Of a stretch of DNA of 64,000 nucleotides, positions 44,632 to 54,084 are shown piece after piece. Numbering within the stretch: position 1 is the first letter of the stretch; every line of letters starts with the position of its first letter. The notes beneath the pieces are model-generated. The model was not told the origin of the DNA, made no database searches, and worked only from the letters and a program-made list of their open reading frames with translations. The position numbers and the translations under genes were made by a program. Source of the DNA: Rhizobium sp. CF122 (GTDB taxonomy: Bacteria; Pseudomonadota; Alphaproteobacteria; Rhizobiales; Rhizobiaceae). The DNA lies in the NCBI RefSeq assembly GCF_000282035.1, contig NZ_AKKA01000010.1, positions 28,508 to 92,507 on the forward strand. Reading direction: 5' to 3'.

Positions 44632-47600
44632 ATGTCTCAGTTCTTCATCCAAAGGCCGATTTTTGCCTGGGTCATCGCCATCGTCATCATGCTGGGCGGT
44701 CTTCTCGGGCTCAACCAGCTACCCATCTCGCAATATCCGGAGATTGCGCCGCCGACGATCCGTATTAGTGCGACCTATCCTGGCGCTAGCGCCCAGACCG
44801 TCGAAAACTCGGTGACGAAGATTGTCGAAGAGAACATGACAGGCCTCGACGGCTTGCTCTACATCTCATCGACCAGCAGCTCGCAGGGATCTGCGTCGCT
44901 CTCGCTGACCTTCCAGAACGGCACCGATGCCGACACGGCTCAAGTCCAGGTGCAAAACAAGCTGTCTCAGGTCGAATCCAGGCTCCCGGAGTCAGTGACA
45001 CAGCAAGGTGTGACAGTCAGCAAGTCGACCTCGGGGATCCTGCTGATCGCTGGCCTTACCTCCGAAAACCCCAGATACACGTCAACGGATCTTGCCGACC
45101 TCGTGTCGAGCAACATTGAGGACACGATCCGGCGCGTCGAAGGCGTCGGCGACCTGAATATTTTCGGCGCCGGCTACGCCATGCGCGTGTGGCTGGACCC
45201 AAACAAACTTGAGCAGTTCCAGCTCACGCCCTCCGACGTGACATCGGCGGTTTCGGCGCAGAACAGACAGGTTTCGGCGGGCCAACTGGGGGGCCTTCCC
45301 GCAACGCCCGACGCCCAGATGAACTTCACCATCACGTCGCAATCTCAGCTCCAGACAGTCGAACAGTTCAACTCGATCATCCTCAAGACCGAAACGGATG
45401 GATCGATGGTAACGATCGGAGACGTCGCAAGGGTCGAGATCGGTTCGGCAGACTATTCCTCCGCAGGCCGTTACAATGGCCATGCCGCCGCCGGCTTCGG
45501 CGTCAACCTTGCGGCCGGGGCCAACGCCATCAATACCGCCGAGGCCGTGAAAAACGCGCTCACCGCCTTGAAGGCATCGCTGCCTGCCGATGTGGACATC
45601 GTCTATCCCTACGACACGACCCCGTTCGTGCGGGCCTCGATCGAGAAGGTCGAGCACACCCTGCTCGAAGCAGTCATCCTCGTCTTCGTCGTGATGTTCG
45701 TTTTCCTGCAGAACTGGCGCGCCACGATCATCCCGACCATCGCCGTTCCAGTCGTGCTGCTCGGGACCTTCGGAGTTCTGTCGGTGGCTGGCTATTCCAT
45801 CAACACGCTGACGATGTTCGCCATGGTGCTTGCGATCGGTTTGCTTGTCGACGATGCGATCGTCGTCGTCGAGAATGTCGAGCGCGTGATGGAGGAGGAG
45901 AAACTCGGACCGAAGGAAGCCACCTTAAAGTCGATGAAGGAGATTACCGGCGCGCTTGTCGGGATCGGTCTCGTGTTGTCCGCGGTGTTCTTGCCGATGG
46001 CCTTCTTCGGCGGCTCGGTGGGCATCATCTACCGGCAGTTCTCGGTCACGATCGTCACGGCGATGGCGTTGTCGGTCCTTGTCGCTCTGATTCTGACGCC
46101 TGCCCTTTGCGCATCGCTTCTCAGGGCGTCCCATGCAAAGCCGAAGAACTGGTTCTTCCGCAAGTTCAACGACGGTTTTGCAAAGGCCACTGACGGCTAT
46201 GTCAGCGGGGTAAGCGGGATCATCAAGCGGTCCGTCCGCGTGGTCGTCCTCTACCTAATCCTCGGCGGCGCCAGCTACTGGATGTTCGCCCACCTGCCGT
46301 CGTCCTTCTTCCCCCAGGAAGACCAAGGCGCTCTCATGACGATAATCGAGCTGCCAACAGGCGCGACGCGCGTCCGCACGCTCGAAGTCGTAAAGCAGGT
46401 CGAGACGTTCTATCTGGAAAACGAGGCAGACAGCGTCGACAGCGTGTTTGCAGCACTAGGCTTCAGTTTTTCCGGTACTGGCCAGAATAATGCGATGATC
46501 TTCGTGAAACTCAAGGCATTCGCCGATCGAACGAAAGCCAGTCAGGCGGCGAACGCGGTCGCGGGGCGCGCGATGGGCGCGTTCAGCAGGATCCGCGACG
46601 CCCGGGTTCTGGCTCTGCAACCCCCGGCGATCCAGGGCCTCGGCCAATCCAGCGGTTTCGACATGTATCTGAAGGACGTGTCCGGAAAGGGCCGTGATGC
46701 CCTGATCGCTGCGCAAAACCAGCTGCTCGCCAAGGCCAACAGCGATCCTGAGCTTCTGGGCGTGAGGCGAAACGGCGCCGCCGAACAGCCGCAGTTCAGC
46801 GTCAACGTCGACCATCGCCTGGCGGGTGCCCTCGGGATCACAGTCTCGGATCTGAATAACGCGCTCTCGGTTGCCTGGGCGGGCGACTACGTGAATGACT
46901 TTGATCACAACGGGCGCATCAAGCGCGTCTACGTGCAAGCCGACGCACCCTTCCGCATGTATCCGAGCGACATCGACAGATGGTACGTTCGCAATTCTGC
47001 CGGCGAGATGGTCCCTTTCTCGGCTTTCGCGAAGACGAGTTGGAGCCAAGGCTCTCCGCGGCTGGAGCGCTATAACGGATCGTCGGCAGTCAACATCCAG
47101 GGCTCGGCCGCAAACGGTGTCAGCTCCGGGACGGCGATGGACAAGATGGAGCAACTGGTATCGGAGATCGGCAGCGGGTTCAGTGTCGAATGGACCGGCC
47201 TTTCTTACCAGGAACGGCTTTCAGGCACGCAGGCGACATCGCTTTATGCGTTCTCCCTGCTTATCGTCTTTCTCTGCCTCGCAGCGCTCTACGAAAGCTG
47301 GTCAATCCCCTTTGCGGTAATCCTCGCGGTTCCAATCGGCATCTTTGGTGCATTGGCGGCGGCCAAACTCACAGGTCAGGAGAATGATATTTATTTCAAG
47401 GTAGGCTTGATCGCCACGATCGGGCTCGCCGCGAAGAACGCCATCCTGATCGTGGAGTTCGCCAAGGACCTTCAAGCTCAAGGCCAATCTCTGCTGGACG
47501 CCACACTACGTGCCGCGCGAATGCGGCTGCGTCCGATCCTCATGACGTCGTTCGCCTTCATCTTTGGAGTTCTTCCGTTGGCGGTCGCCTCGGGGGCAGG

Positions 47601-47784
47601 CTCGGGCGCGCAGCGGGCTATCGGCATCGCCGTCATGGGCGGCATGCTCTCGGCCACCGCGCTCGGTATCTTCTTCGTGCCACTCTTCTATATTCTGGTC
47701 ATGCGGCTGACATCCCTATTCGCTGGCCGCAACAAGGCAGGATCGACGAATATCGATCCGGGCGCAGTGAACGCTTCGGAGTAG
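44632..47784 (+). CDS. RND multidrug efflux transporter (HAE1/AcrB type)
   Basis: 1050 aa, full length for AcrB-type pumps. Features: FFIQRPIFAWVIAIVIMLGG (first helix), the porter domain with SSTSSSQGSASLSLTFQNGT and QGVTVSKS, the proton-relay Asp pair in MVLAIGLLVDDAIVVVENVE, and the second-half helix GLAAKNAILIVEFAKDLQAQ with the conserved Lys. Extrudes hydrophobic compounds by proton antiport together with the adaptor. Its proximity to aromatic catabolism genes may mean export of phenolic substrates, but there is no shared operator. A strong hairpin follows at 47866. Confidence 0.95.
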   Translation: MSQFFIQRPIFAWVIAIVIMLGGLLGLNQLPISQYPEIAPPTIRISATYPGASAQTVENSVTKIVEENMTGLDGLLYISSTSSSQGSASLSLTFQNGTDADTAQVQVQNKLSQVESRLPESVTQQGVTVSKSTSGILLIAGLTSENPRYTSTDLADLVSSNIEDTIRRVEGVGDLNIFGAGYAMRVWLDPNKLEQFQLTPSDVTSAVSAQNRQVSAGQLGGLPATPDAQMNFTITSQSQLQTVEQFNSIILKTETDGSMVTIGDVARVEIGSADYSSAGRYNGHAAAGFGVNLAAGANAINTAEAVKNALTALKASLPADVDIVYPYDTTPFVRASIEKVEHTLLEAVILVFVVMFVFLQNWRATIIPTIAVPVVLLGTFGVLSVAGYSINTLTMFAMVLAIGLLVDDAIVVVENVERVMEEEKLGPKEATLKSMKEITGALVGIGLVLSAVFLPMAFFGGSVGIIYRQFSVTIVTAMALSVLVALILTPALCASLLRASHAKPKNWFFRKFNDGFAKATDGYVSGVSGIIKRSVRVVVLYLILGGASYWMFAHLPSSFFPQEDQGALMTIIELPTGATRVRTLEVVKQVETFYLENEADSVDSVFAALGFSFSGTGQNNAMIFVKLKAFADRTKASQAANAVAGRAMGAFSRIRDARVLALQPPAIQGLGQSSGFDMYLKDVSGKGRDALIAAQNQLLAKANSDPELLGVRRNGAAEQPQFSVNVDHRLAGALGITVSDLNNALSVAWAGDYVNDFDHNGRIKRVYVQADAPFRMYPSDIDRWYVRNSAGEMVPFSAFAKTSWSQGSPRLERYNGSSAVNIQGSAANGVSSGTAMDKMEQLVSEIGSGFSVEWTGLSYQERLSGTQATSLYAFSLLIVFLCLAALYESWSIPFAVILAVPIGIFGALAAAKLTGQENDIYFKVGLIATIGLAAKNAILIVEFAKDLQAQGQSLLDATLRAARMRLRPILMTSFAFIFGVLPLAVASGAGSGAQRAIGIAVMGGMLSATALGIFFVPLFYILVMRLTSLFAGRNKAGSTNIDPGAVNASE

Positions 47785-47865
47785 CGGGCTTCCTCAAATC
47801 TTTTGGCCGCTGTGCAGAACGTCTGAGGAAACGCTTTGTATGCCGGTCGGCGACGACACGATCCC

Positions 47866-47889
47866 GCAAGCAACCGGCCAGTTGCTTGC
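47866..47889 (+). terminator. Terminator-like hairpin after the RND operon
   Basis: GCAAGCAAC (47866-47874) pairs perfectly with GTTGCTTGC (47881-47889); pairing extends partly outward. No T-run follows, so it may act as a Rho-dependent or 3'-stabilising structure. Confidence 0.5.
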
Positions 47890-48020
47890 CGGATTGTCGT
47901 GTTAAGCTGGCGCTGCGGGACCGTCATCGTTGCCGGTCCATATCCTCGATCACCACACACATTGGCGAAGACCCTAAAATCTGTTGATCCGCCCTGAGCT
48001 CCTGGACTTCCGCTATATCG

Positions 48021-48058
48021 CAAAAAGGCAGCGGCGTGCACGCAAATTGATGCTTTTC
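48021..48058 (+). promoter_or_regulatory. 38-bp shared promoter element, copy 1 (creatininase gene)
   Basis: Aligns without gaps to 49934-49971 with 31 of 38 positions identical, including CAAAAAGGCA at its start and TTGATGCTTTTC at its end. It ends 57 bp before the creatininase start. Two copies before two transcription units of one cluster mark a common regulator site. Confidence 0.65.
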
Positions 48059-48115
48059 GCATGTCGCATAATTCCCTAGTCCCTGAGGAAACCTCAACGA
48101 AGGGAACGCGCGGCA

Positions 48116-48913
48116 ATGGCGATGCCATTCTATTGGAACGAGCTCAACACCCATGACTTTGCCGGGCTTTCGGCCGACACGACCATCGCCATTTTGCCGA
48201 TCGCCTCGACCGAACAGCACGGGCCTCATCTACCGATCGCGACCGACGTTTCGATCGCCAACGGCATGCTGGCCGAGCTTCACCGTCAACGGCCCGATGA
48301 CCTCGATATCCTGGTGCTGCCGACACAGGAAGTCGGTAAAGCAAACGAGCATATTTATGGACCGGGCACGCTTTCGCTGCCTGCCGAACTGCTGATCCCG
48401 GTTTGGACGGCAATAGGCGCCAAGGTTGCCGAAGCCGGGATCCGCAAGATGGTGATCGTCAATTCGCACGGCGGCAATGTCGACATCATGAGCATTGTTG
48501 CGCGCGAGTTGCGCGTGCGTCACCAAATGGCCGTCGTGTCGACCCAATGGGGCCGTTTCGGACATCCGGACGGCATGATCAGCGATCACGAATCCCGATA
48601 TGGCATCCACGGCGGAGAGGTCGAAACGTCCTTGATGCTGCATTTCAGGCCGGATCTCGTCCGCATCGACAAGGCAGAGAACTTCGTGTCCAAGGCCGAA
48701 TGGATGCGCGAACAGTCGAAGTTCATCCAGCCGCTTCCGCCGCACTCGCTCGCCTGGATCGCGCATGACCTCAATCCCGCCGGCGTCGTGGGCGACGCGT
48801 CGCGCGGCACGGCCGAGAAAGGGGCGGCGATCTGCCGCCATCAGGTGCTGGGCTTCATCGAACTCCTAAATGATCTGAAGCGCTATCCGCTCACAAATCT
48901 CTTCTCACGCTAG
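48116..48913 (+). CDS. Creatininase-family amidohydrolase
   Basis: 265 aa. The metal-site motifs of the creatininase family are present: ILPIASTEQHGPHLPIATDV (Glu, His, Asp), MVIVNSHGGNVDIM (His) and YGIHGGEVETSLMLHFRPDL (Glu). The family opens cyclic amides (creatinine) or hydrolyses formamide-type bonds in cofactor and hydantoin-like compounds. It lies upstream of a convergent LysR gene and shares a 38-bp promoter element with the ABC transporter/deaminase operon beginning at 50053, so it most likely acts in the same pathway. The true substrate is unknown; other family members act in riboflavin, F420 and mycofactocin metabolism. Confidence 0.85.
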   Translation: MAMPFYWNELNTHDFAGLSADTTIAILPIASTEQHGPHLPIATDVSIANGMLAELHRQRPDDLDILVLPTQEVGKANEHIYGPGTLSLPAELLIPVWTAIGAKVAEAGIRKMVIVNSHGGNVDIMSIVARELRVRHQMAVVSTQWGRFGHPDGMISDHESRYGIHGGEVETSLMLHFRPDLVRIDKAENFVSKAEWMREQSKFIQPLPPHSLAWIAHDLNPAGVVGDASRGTAEKGAAICRHQVLGFIELLNDLKRYPLTNLFSR

Positions 48914-48916
48914 ATC

Positions 48917-49867
48917 TCAGGCGGCCGACGACCTGTCTGGAGAAATGTGTCCCTTGGACTGCAACTCCTGAACAAGGCCGGCAAGCTCGGCCAACAGATA
49001 TTCGACAAACAGGCTGGTCGCCGCATCAAGCGGCGCGCGAGCGCGGGCAAACAGTTTCATCGGCTGATGTCGACCATGAGGCTCGGCAATCGGTCGGAAC
49101 ACAAGTTCGCCGGCGCGGCATTCGGTGATGACGTCGAGCGGATTGAGCAGGGTCAGCCCCGCGCCGCATTTGACGAGCTTCTTCAGCATCTCCGACGCAT
49201 TGCTCTCCAGTACCGGCTCGACGGAGACATCAAGCCGCGCAAGCGCAAGGTTGATGACATCCCGAAGACTGGTGCCCGGCTGCGCGAGAACCAGTCGTTC
49301 CTGGACGATGTCGCCCAGGCTGATCGGCCCCTGACCGATGAGGCGATGTCCGGGCGGCAGCACGACACCGATCGGGATGTCGAAGTTGCCGAGCGTCCGG
49401 ATCCCCGGTGTTGCCGCAATATTGAAGCCAAGGCCGATATCGACATCACCTGAAAGCACGGGATTGACCGTCGTCGTGCCTGCATCGTTCCTGATCTGAA
49501 AATAGACGCGCGGATGCTCCAATTGAAACCGTGCGATGATCTCCGCAAGCGGCCCTGACGCAAGACCGACGGTCGTCACCAATCGGACCTTGCCGGCCTG
49601 CTGCATCTTCAGGCTTTTGATCCGCCCCTCCAGCCGGTCGTAGTTTTTCAAAACCTCTCGAATATGTTCGATGCATAGTTCGCCTGCCGCCGTCAGTCGC
49701 AGTCCCCGCGGCAATCGTTCAAACAGTGGTGCGCCGATTTCCGCCTCGAGTGCCAGAATCTGCCTATTGATTGCAGATGACGCGACGTTCAAGCGCGCCG
49801 CGGCCTTGCGGATCGAGCCCGTGCGGGCGATCTCGTTGATGTAGAGCAGCTTCCTGGAATGCAGCAT
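48917..49867 (-). CDS. LysR-family regulator of the creatininase/ABC-transporter cluster
   Basis: 316 aa from ATG at 49867; the frame upstream of it is non-conserved. Winged helix KLLYINEIARTGSIRKAAAR, LNVASSAINRQILALEAEIG, LPRGLRLTAAG, then an effector domain (KVRLVTTVGLASGPLAEIIA, SGDVDIGLGFNIAATPGIRT, CGAGLTLLNPLDVITE). The gene ends 3 bases after the creatininase stop on the opposite strand and diverges from the binding-protein operon. The T-N11-A palindrome in between (49929-49945) and the 38-bp element are its likely targets. Confidence 0.9.
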   Translation of the reverse strand: MLHSRKLLYINEIARTGSIRKAAARLNVASSAINRQILALEAEIGAPLFERLPRGLRLTAAGELCIEHIREVLKNYDRLEGRIKSLKMQQAGKVRLVTTVGLASGPLAEIIARFQLEHPRVYFQIRNDAGTTTVNPVLSGDVDIGLGFNIAATPGIRTLGNFDIPIGVVLPPGHRLIGQGPISLGDIVQERLVLAQPGTSLRDVINLALARLDVSVEPVLESNASEMLKKLVKCGAGLTLLNPLDVITECRAGELVFRPIAEPHGRHQPMKLFARARAPLDAATSLFVEYLLAELAGLVQELQSKGHISPDRSSAA

Positions 49868-49928
49868 CCGACCCCTCGTTGCATCAATTTTAAGCGCCAC
49901 GCACAAATTAGGCACAGGCCTGCGATGA

Positions 49929-49945
49929 GATGCCAAAAAGGCATC
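49929..49945. promoter_or_regulatory. LysR box (T-N11-A palindrome)
   Basis: GATGCC (49929-49934) and GGCATC (49940-49945) form a perfect dyad around AAAAA; T49931 and A49943 fit T-N11-A. It overlaps the start of the 38-bp element and sits midway between the divergent LysR and binding-protein genes. Confidence 0.7.
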
Positions 49946-49971
49946 GTTGCGCACGAATTTTGATGCTTTTC
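49934..49971 (+). promoter_or_regulatory. 38-bp shared promoter element, copy 2 (transport/deaminase operon)
   Basis: Partner of 48021-48058 (31/38 identical, ungapped). It ends 81 bp before the binding-protein start. The half-palindrome AAAAAGGCA and the TTGATGCTTTTC end are the best conserved parts. Confidence 0.65.
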
Positions 49972-50052
49972 AAACAGCAAAGCAATCGCTCAAATGAAGA
50001 AAATCGGACGCCGAAGAGCTGTCCGAACGGCTCACGAAGGGGAACGCCGATC

Positions 50053-51063
50053 ATGTCCAAGACTTTGAATAACATCGCATTTACCGCAGCTTTTGGGCTT
50101 GGATGCATGCTCGCAGCTCCAAGTTTGGCGCTCGACAAGGTCAGCTACGGCACCAATTGGCTTGCGCAGGCCGAGCATGGCGGCTTTTATCAGGCAGTGG
50201 CCGATGGCACTTATGCCAAGCACGGGCTGGACGTCACCATCGTACAGGGCGGCCCGAACGCGGCAAACAGCGCATTGCTGATCTCCGGCAAGATCGACTT
50301 TTACATGGGCGGCCCGCAGGGCGAACTCTCCGCCGTTGAACAGGGCATTCCGCTCGTCGACGTCGCAGCGATCTTCCAGAAGGATCCTCAGGTTTTGATC
50401 GCTCATCCGGACGCCGGCATCGAGAAATTCGAAGACCTTGCCAAGCTGAAGACGCTGTTCCTCGGCAAGGACGGCTATCTAACCTACTTCGAGTGGATGA
50501 AGGCGAACTACAAGGGCTTCAAGGACGAGCAATACAAGCCATACAATTTCAACCCCGGCCCATTCCTCGCCGACAAGGAATCCGGCCAGCAGGGTTACCT
50601 CACCTCCGAACCCTATGAAATTGAGAAGCAGACCGGCTGGGAGCCGAAAGTATTCTTGCTCGCCGACAGCGGCTATTCCCCCTACTCGACGATGATCACC
50701 ACGACGCAGTCGATGGTCGACAGCAAATCGGATGTCGTGCAGCGCTTTGTCGATGCTTCGATCGAGGGCTGGTACAACTACCTCTATGGCGACAACACCA
50801 AGGCAAACGAGCTGATCAAGAAGGACAATCCGGAAATGACGGATGGCCAGATCGCCTATTCGATCGCCAAGATGAAGGAGTACGGCATCGTCGAATCCGG
50901 TGAAGCCCTCGACAAGGGGATCGGCTGCATCACCGATGCGCACTACAAGAAGTTCTTCGCCGAGATGGTCGGCATCAAGGTTCTCAAGGCCGAGACGGAC
51001 TACACCAAGGCATACACCACGAAATACGTCTGCAAGGGTGTCGGCATGGCTCTGAAGAAGTAA
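50053..51063 (+). CDS. ABC substrate-binding protein, NMT1/THI5-like
   Basis: 336 aa from ATG at 50053 with GAAGGGG about 9 bases upstream. Signal peptide ends at about residue 28 (LAAPSLALD). The NMT1/THI5-like fold is indicated by VSYGTNWLAQAEHGGFYQAV, DVTIVQGGPNAANSALLISG, GKIDFYMGGPQGELSAVEQG and QGYLTSEPYEIEKQTGWEP. Family members bind hydroxymethylpyrimidine, riboflavin precursors, taurine or similar small N/S compounds. Together with the deaminase downstream, a pyrimidine-like or other heterocyclic ligand is the best guess. Confidence 0.88.
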   Translation: MSKTLNNIAFTAAFGLGCMLAAPSLALDKVSYGTNWLAQAEHGGFYQAVADGTYAKHGLDVTIVQGGPNAANSALLISGKIDFYMGGPQGELSAVEQGIPLVDVAAIFQKDPQVLIAHPDAGIEKFEDLAKLKTLFLGKDGYLTYFEWMKANYKGFKDEQYKPYNFNPGPFLADKESGQQGYLTSEPYEIEKQTGWEPKVFLLADSGYSPYSTMITTTQSMVDSKSDVVQRFVDASIEGWYNYLYGDNTKANELIKKDNPEMTDGQIAYSIAKMKEYGIVESGEALDKGIGCITDAHYKKFFAEMVGIKVLKAETDYTKAYTTKYVCKGVGMALKK

Positions 51064-51100
51064 GGGACGCCGCCGGACCCCTCATGAAAAGAGACAGGCG

Positions 51101-51928
51101 ATGCCTCTAGCCTCAGCAAAGATCCCGGTGAACAAGGACGCGCGCAAGAGACCGCTTGTCTCGATGCAATCGGTCTCAAAGGTCTTCTCCAGCGGCACGG
51201 TTGCCTTGTCGGGCATGTCATTGACGGTCGAAGGCGGCGAATTCATCAGTCTGCTCGGACCTTCCGGGTGCGGCAAATCGACGGCACTGCGCATTATCGC
51301 AGGCCTTGGCGACATTTCTTCCGGGACGATCGACTGGCCAAGTTCCCGCATCAACGCAAAAGGTCTGCCGGAAGGCGATATCAGCTTCGTCTTTCAAGAA
51401 CCGACGCTGATGCCGTGGAAGAATGTCTTCGGCAACGTCCATCTTCCGCTGAAGCTTCGCGGTATCTCCAAGGCTGCGGCGCGCGAAGAGATCATGAAGG
51501 CCCTCACGACCGTCGGTCTGCAGGACTTTGCCGAAGCCTATCCGCGCGAGCTCTCCGGCGGCATGAAAATGCGTGTATCCATCGCGCGTGCATTGGTCAC
51601 CAAGCCGAAGCTGTTGCTGATGGACGAGCCGTTTGCGGCCCTCGACGAGATCACGCGCCAGAAACTGAACGACGACGTGCTGCGCCTCTGGAAGGAGACG
51701 GGCATCACGGTGATTTTCGTCACCCACTCGGTTTTCGAGTCGGCCTATCTCTCGAACCGCATCGTCGTCATGAAGGCGCGGCCGGGACGGGTCCATGCCG
51801 ACCTGCCGCTTGTCACCAGCCTTAAGCGGGACGCCTACTACCGCACGTCCGAGGAGTATCGCCAGGCTTGCGAGACCGTGTCGCGCTCGCTGATCGGCGC
51901 CATCAACGCCGCAAAGGAGAATGGATGA
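51101..51928 (+). CDS. ABC transporter ATPase (SsuB/ThiZ/TauB type)
   Basis: 275 aa. Walker A LLGPSGCGKSTALR, Q-loop SFVFQEPTLMPWKNV (the EPTLMPW of the taurine/nitrate/thiamin-precursor family), signature ELSGGMKMRVSIARALV, Walker B LLLMDEPFAALDE and switch VTHSVFES. It energises the transporter for the NMT1-like binding protein. ATGA overlap with the permease gene. Confidence 0.92.
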   Translation: MPLASAKIPVNKDARKRPLVSMQSVSKVFSSGTVALSGMSLTVEGGEFISLLGPSGCGKSTALRIIAGLGDISSGTIDWPSSRINAKGLPEGDISFVFQEPTLMPWKNVFGNVHLPLKLRGISKAAAREEIMKALTTVGLQDFAEAYPRELSGGMKMRVSIARALVTKPKLLLMDEPFAALDEITRQKLNDDVLRLWKETGITVIFVTHSVFESAYLSNRIVVMKARPGRVHADLPLVTSLKRDAYYRTSEEYRQACETVSRSLIGAINAAKENG

Positions 51929-52770
51929 GCACGGACATTGCCGATGCGCCGGCGCCATCGTTATCAACTCCGATGACGGCAAGGCGGCGCGAGCTTGCAC
52001 TGCGGATTGTGGTGCCGTTCGTAACCGTCGCAGTCCTCGTCATCGTCTGGGGGCTGTACGTCAAGCTTTCGGGGGTGGCACCCTATATTCTTCCTGGCCC
52101 GGGCGCGGTGGCCTCCGCCTTCGTCAGCGACTGGGGAACGCTGGCGCCCGCGCTCTGGGTAACAACGAAAATCACCTTCATGTCACTGATGCTGGCGCTT
52201 GTCGGCGGGGTCGGCTTTGCCATCTTCCTCGTGCAGTCGCGGTGGATCGAGATCGCCTTTTATCCGCTGGCCGTCATCCTGCAGGTCACGCCCATTGTCG
52301 CAATCTCGCCCCTGATCCTGATTTATGCACCGTCGACACAGGTGGCGCTGCTCATTTGCGCCTTTCTCGTCGCCTTCTTCCCGATCCTTTCCAACATGGT
52401 GCAGGGCCTGAAGAGCGTGGATCATAATCTGATCAACCTGTTCGAGCTCTATGGTGCCTCCCGCTGGCAGACGCTGCTCTACCTCAAGCTGCCGGCGGCA
52501 CAGCCCTATTTCATGACGGGTCTGCGCATCGGTGGAGGTCTGGCGCTGATTGCCGCCGTCGTTGCCGAGTTTGCTGCGGGTTCGGCCGGCGCCGGCTCCG
52601 GCCTTGCCTTCCGCCTTTTGGAAGCACAGTACCGCATGAACATCCCCCGTCTCTTCGCCGCCCTGCTGATGCTCTCACTGCTCGGAGTGGCGATCTTCGC
52701 GGTCACCTCCTTCATCTCCTGGCTCAGCCTGCATCGCTGGCATGAGAGCAGCCTCAAGCGGGAAAACTGA
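51925..52770 (+). CDS. ABC transporter permease (SsuC/ThiX type)
   Basis: 281 aa from ATG at 51925. Six membrane segments including ALRIVVPFVTVAVLVIVWGL, SLMLALVGGVGFAIFLVQSR and IVAISPLILIYAPSTQVALL. The coupling loop is LFELYGASRWQTLLYLKLPA, of the EAA type. TGATG overlap with the next gene shows translational coupling to the deaminase-like gene, tying transport to metabolism. Confidence 0.9.
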   Translation: MSTDIADAPAPSLSTPMTARRRELALRIVVPFVTVAVLVIVWGLYVKLSGVAPYILPGPGAVASAFVSDWGTLAPALWVTTKITFMSLMLALVGGVGFAIFLVQSRWIEIAFYPLAVILQVTPIVAISPLILIYAPSTQVALLICAFLVAFFPILSNMVQGLKSVDHNLINLFELYGASRWQTLLYLKLPAAQPYFMTGLRIGGGLALIAAVVAEFAAGSAGAGSGLAFRLLEAQYRMNIPRLFAALLMLSLLGVAIFAVTSFISWLSLHRWHESSLKREN

Positions 52771-54083
52771 TGACGTACTCCTTCATGTCGCCTCCGAACG
52801 CCGGTCGCTTCGTGCTGAGCAATGCGACGCTGCCCGCCGTTGCCGTCGAAGGCTTTGATGCGCCAGCCCATGAAGGCCTTGTGCGAGCCGATATCGTCAT
52901 CGAAAACGGTCTTGTTTCGATGATCCTGCCGGCCGGCAGTGCGCCACAGGAATTCGCAAAATCCGACTTGCGTGAGGGGATGGTCTGGCCATGCTTTGCC
53001 GATGTCCACACGCACCTCGACAAGGGGCATATCTGGGGACGCAGCAGCAATCCGGATGGAACATTCATGGGTGCGCTGCAGGCGGTCGGTGCCGATCGCG
53101 AGGCGCATTGGTCGGCCGATGATGTGCGCAAACGAATGGAATTCTCACTTCGGTCTGCCTACGCGCACGGCACGAGCCTGATCCGCACGCACCTGGATTC
53201 GGCCTCCCCTCAGCATCGCATTTCCTTCGACGTCTTTTCCGAAATGCGAGAATCCTGGAAGGACAAGATCACACTGCAGGCTGTCGCCCTCTTTGCGATG
53301 GACGATATGCTGGACGAGGCCTACTTCGCCGATCTCGTCGCGGTCGTGCGCAATTCCGGCAGCCTGATCGGCGGCGTCACCAAGATGGGGCCGAACCTCG
53401 CGTGGCAGCTCGATACGCTCCTTCATGCGGCAGCGCAAAACGGCCTCGACGTCGATCTTCATGTCGACGAGACGGATGACCCCGGCGCGGAGACCTTGAA
53501 GGCGATCGCCGAGGCCGTTTTGCGGAACCGGTTTGCCGGCAAGGTAACGGCCGGCCACTGCTGCTCGCTTGCAAGACAAGACGATGGGATCGCTAAGCGC
53601 ACCGTAGAGCTGGTCGCCAAGGCCGGCATCTCGATCATCTCATTGCCGATGTGCAATGCCTACCTGCAGGATCGCTATCCCAACCGCACGCCACGCTGGC
53701 GGGGCGTGACGCTGTTCAAGGAGCTCGCAGCTGCCGGTGTCGCCACGGCAGTCGCATCCGACAATACGCGTGATCCGTTCTACGCCTATGGCGACCTCGA
53801 TGCGGTCGAGGTGTTCCGCGAAGCCGTGCGCATTCTTCACCTCGACCATCCGCTCGATACGGCCGCACGCGTCGTAACCACCTCGCCCGCCGACATTGCC
53901 GGACACTCTGATATGGGCCGCATCGGTGCCGGCAGGCCGGCCGATCTCGTCCTCTTCAGTGCCCGTCGCTGGAGCGAATTTCTTTCCCGTCCGCAGTCTG
54001 ACCGCGTTGTGCTTCGCCGCGGCAAGGTCATCGACCGCAGCCTGCCGGATTACCGTGAACTCGATAGCGTCGTTGGAGCCTGA
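52770..54083 (+). CDS. Cytosine-deaminase-like metal-dependent amidohydrolase
   Basis: 437 aa. Amidohydrolase metal site: CFADVHTHLDKGHIWG (His80, His82), DVDLHVDETDDPGAETL, KVTAGHCCSLARQDDG and VATAVASDNTRDPFYAYGDL (Asp). The order and DLHVDE/GHC/SDNTRDPFYAYG segments match the CodA/isoguanine-deaminase branch rather than hydantoinases. Such enzymes deaminate cytosine, isoguanine or triazine-type rings. It is coupled to a dedicated importer, so its substrate is probably the imported heterocycle or an early product. The Fe/Zn ligands are all present. Confidence 0.88.
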   Translation: MTYSFMSPPNAGRFVLSNATLPAVAVEGFDAPAHEGLVRADIVIENGLVSMILPAGSAPQEFAKSDLREGMVWPCFADVHTHLDKGHIWGRSSNPDGTFMGALQAVGADREAHWSADDVRKRMEFSLRSAYAHGTSLIRTHLDSASPQHRISFDVFSEMRESWKDKITLQAVALFAMDDMLDEAYFADLVAVVRNSGSLIGGVTKMGPNLAWQLDTLLHAAAQNGLDVDLHVDETDDPGAETLKAIAEAVLRNRFAGKVTAGHCCSLARQDDGIAKRTVELVAKAGISIISLPMCNAYLQDRYPNRTPRWRGVTLFKELAAAGVATAVASDNTRDPFYAYGDLDAVEVFREAVRILHLDHPLDTAARVVTTSPADIAGHSDMGRIGAGRPADLVLFSARRWSEFLSRPQSDRVVLRRGKVIDRSLPDYRELDSVVGA

Positions 54084-54084
54084 C

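Noticed and set aside
43348..47784. RND pump as part of the aromatic operon
   Set aside because: It is on the opposite strand, separated by the LysR and kinase genes, and shares no visible operator with the operon.
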